A DNA stretch of 64,000 nt from contig JABAQQ010000013.1 in assembly GCA_019187225.1 (NCBI GenBank), positions 248,001-312,000 on the forward strand, read 5' to 3'. The position numbers and the translations under genes were made by a program. Positions 63,104 to 64,000 of this stretch are shown here, one piece after another. Origin of the DNA: Saprospiraceae bacterium (GTDB taxonomy: Bacteria; Bacteroidota; Bacteroidia; Chitinophagales; Saprospiraceae). The stretch's first letter is position 1. Each line of letters opens with the position of its first letter. Below the pieces are notes generated by a model. The model did not search any database. It was not told the origin of the DNA and saw only the letters and a program-made list of their open reading frames with translations.

Positions 63104-63211
63104 CGGTAGCACGGCCTTCAGGCTGTTGTGGCCGAGGCCATTTATGGCCGAAAACACGCGACGGTCGCCATAAATGGCTCTATTTCGGACGGCCTGAAGG
63201 CCGTGCTACCG
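63104..63211. repeat. 108-bp palindromic element with nested arms
   Basis: Perfect 20-base arms CGGTAGCACGGCCTTCAGGC (63104-63123) and its complement (63192-63211), with a second inverted pair GCCATTTATGG (63137-63147) / CCATAAATGGC (63168-63178) inside. It lies in the 62902-63359 spacer, which contains no gene. Confidence 0.9.
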
Positions 63212-63359
63212 ACATTCCGTACAGATATTTTGAAGCGGCGGGAAAACACCGGGCGGAGCGAAAGAATGCGGGAGGGAATCCCCTTTGACCGTGGGGATTT
63301 TGTCATATTTTGCATTGTTTCAACTTATGTTTGCGTCTTCATATCCAACCCTCCGCCAC

Positions 63360-64000
63360 ATGCCCACCCCCACCCGCTTCCTCCACATCCACCCCGCCGA
63401 CAACGTCCTCGTCGCCCTCGCCGATTTAGCCGCCGGCGAAAGCATAGGATTCAACGGCCGTGCCTTTGCGCTGCCCCAACCCGTGGCGGCCAAACACAAA
63501 TTCACCCTCGGCGCGCTGGCGCCCGGCGATCCGGTGACGATGTACGGGGTGCTGGTGGGCCGCGCCACCCAGCCCGTCCCGCAGGGCGGCTGGTTGCATA
63601 CGGACAACCTGCGCAACGACAATACCGCACCGGCCCTCTCCGGCAAACGCCCCCAATGGACACCGCCCGACATCAGCCGATGGAAAGAGCGGATGTTCAG
63701 GGGTTATCATCGCTCCGACGGCAGCGTGGGTACGGCGAATTACTGGCTGGTTGTACCGCTCGTTTTTTGCGAAAACCGCAACCTCGAACTCATGCGCGAG
63801 GCGCTGCTCGGCGAACTCGGCTACGCCGCACCGCAGCCTTATACCGCACTGGTGCAGCGGTTGAAAAATGCCTGGCGCGACGGCGCCTCGCCCGAAGCGT
63901 TGCGGGCGATGGAGTTCTCGGCAGAACTGAAAACTGGCCTTCCGGCAGCCGCCAGCCGCCAGTTCCCCAACGTGGACGGCGTCAAATTCCTCGCCCACGA
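63360..64000 (+). CDS. uxaA: Altronate dehydratase (UxaA family), 3' end outside window
   Basis: First 213 codons. An ATG at 63327 is also in frame, but MPTPTRFLHIHPADNVLVAL at 63360 fits the family start. An N-terminal SAF domain (about 5-90: LHIHPADNVLVALADLAAGE, KHKFTLGALAPGDPVTMYGV) is followed by the second domain opening with FRGYHRSDGSVGTANYW, the family motif, and then LVVPLVFCENRNLELMREAL. Altronate dehydratase removes water from altronate to give 2-keto-3-deoxygluconate in hexuronate catabolism. The gene runs off the right edge, so catalytic residues further on are not seen. Confidence 0.85.
   Translation, partial: MPTPTRFLHIHPADNVLVALADLAAGESIGFNGRAFALPQPVAAKHKFTLGALAPGDPVTMYGVLVGRATQPVPQGGWLHTDNLRNDNTAPALSGKRPQWTPPDISRWKERMFRGYHRSDGSVGTANYWLVVPLVFCENRNLELMREALLGELGYAAPQPYTALVQRLKNAWRDGASPEALRAMEFSAELKTGLPAAASRQFPNVDGVKFLAH

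Overview
The window looks like a chromosomal segment of a Bacteroidota bacterium, most likely a Saprospiria/Saprospiraceae-type organism. Five very large secreted proteins carry signal peptides, and the four whose C-terminus is in the window end in type IX secretion (T9SS) sorting tails. Promoters match the Bacteroidota TTTG-N19..21-TAnnTTTG pattern, Shine-Dalgarno sequences are absent, and a lipoprotein TamA homologue (TamL) is present. Non-coding DNA is unusually rich in short tandem repeats and palindromic dispersed repeats, often placed exactly at gene boundaries.

Layout. 1-7.8 kb: two divergent giant secreted proteins (a truncated ELW-TDGT repeat protein and a CUB/PKD/GEVED T9SS cargo). 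7.8-24.3 kb: housekeeping core with leuS (carrying a ~110-residue internal insertion), a SnoaL-like lipoprotein, a di-heme peroxidase operon, a Kazal/PKD T9SS cargo, the conserved rpsO-pnp pair, a toxin-antitoxin pair whose toxin is broken by one nonsense codon, mazG, a SpoU RNA methyltransferase and tamL. 24.5-30.6 kb: a DUF937-OmpA protein, a sigma factor/anti-sigma-like operon, and converging on it a TPR-CHAT protease-like gene followed by an 88-residue protein. 31-36.2 kb: a giant subtilase T9SS cargo. 36.2-39.5 kb: palindrome-rich spacer, kbl with a ~240-bp hexanucleotide array in its 3' untranslated region, and an orphan LytTR regulator.

39.5-56.6 kb is a dense conflict/defence island around a Val-Val-Pro tRNA cluster. 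It holds an EAD11-TIR gene, a MITE-like element, an EACC1-like + CHAT protease operon with its own textbook promoter and switch-like leader, a single-chain Type ISP restriction-modification enzyme, a pentapeptide-repeat-TIR gene, back-to-back remnants of umuC and hsdS, a PIN toxin-antitoxin pair with a damaged toxin end, and a 1398-residue DUF4062-STAND NTPase-TPR protein. A bile-acid/sodium symporter-like gene is interspersed. 56.6-62.9 kb is a 2087-residue P-domain/Ig/SprB-type T9SS type B cargo, and the right edge holds the start of an altronate dehydratase gene.

The most noteworthy candidates are the EACC1-CHAT operon (a two-component caspase-like conflict system), the sigma/anti-sigma operon facing a CHAT-TPR operon, the nuclease-like insertion in LeuRS, and a four-copy ~90-bp palindromic repeat family. 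Functions of the defence genes are inferred from domains only; no searches were run.
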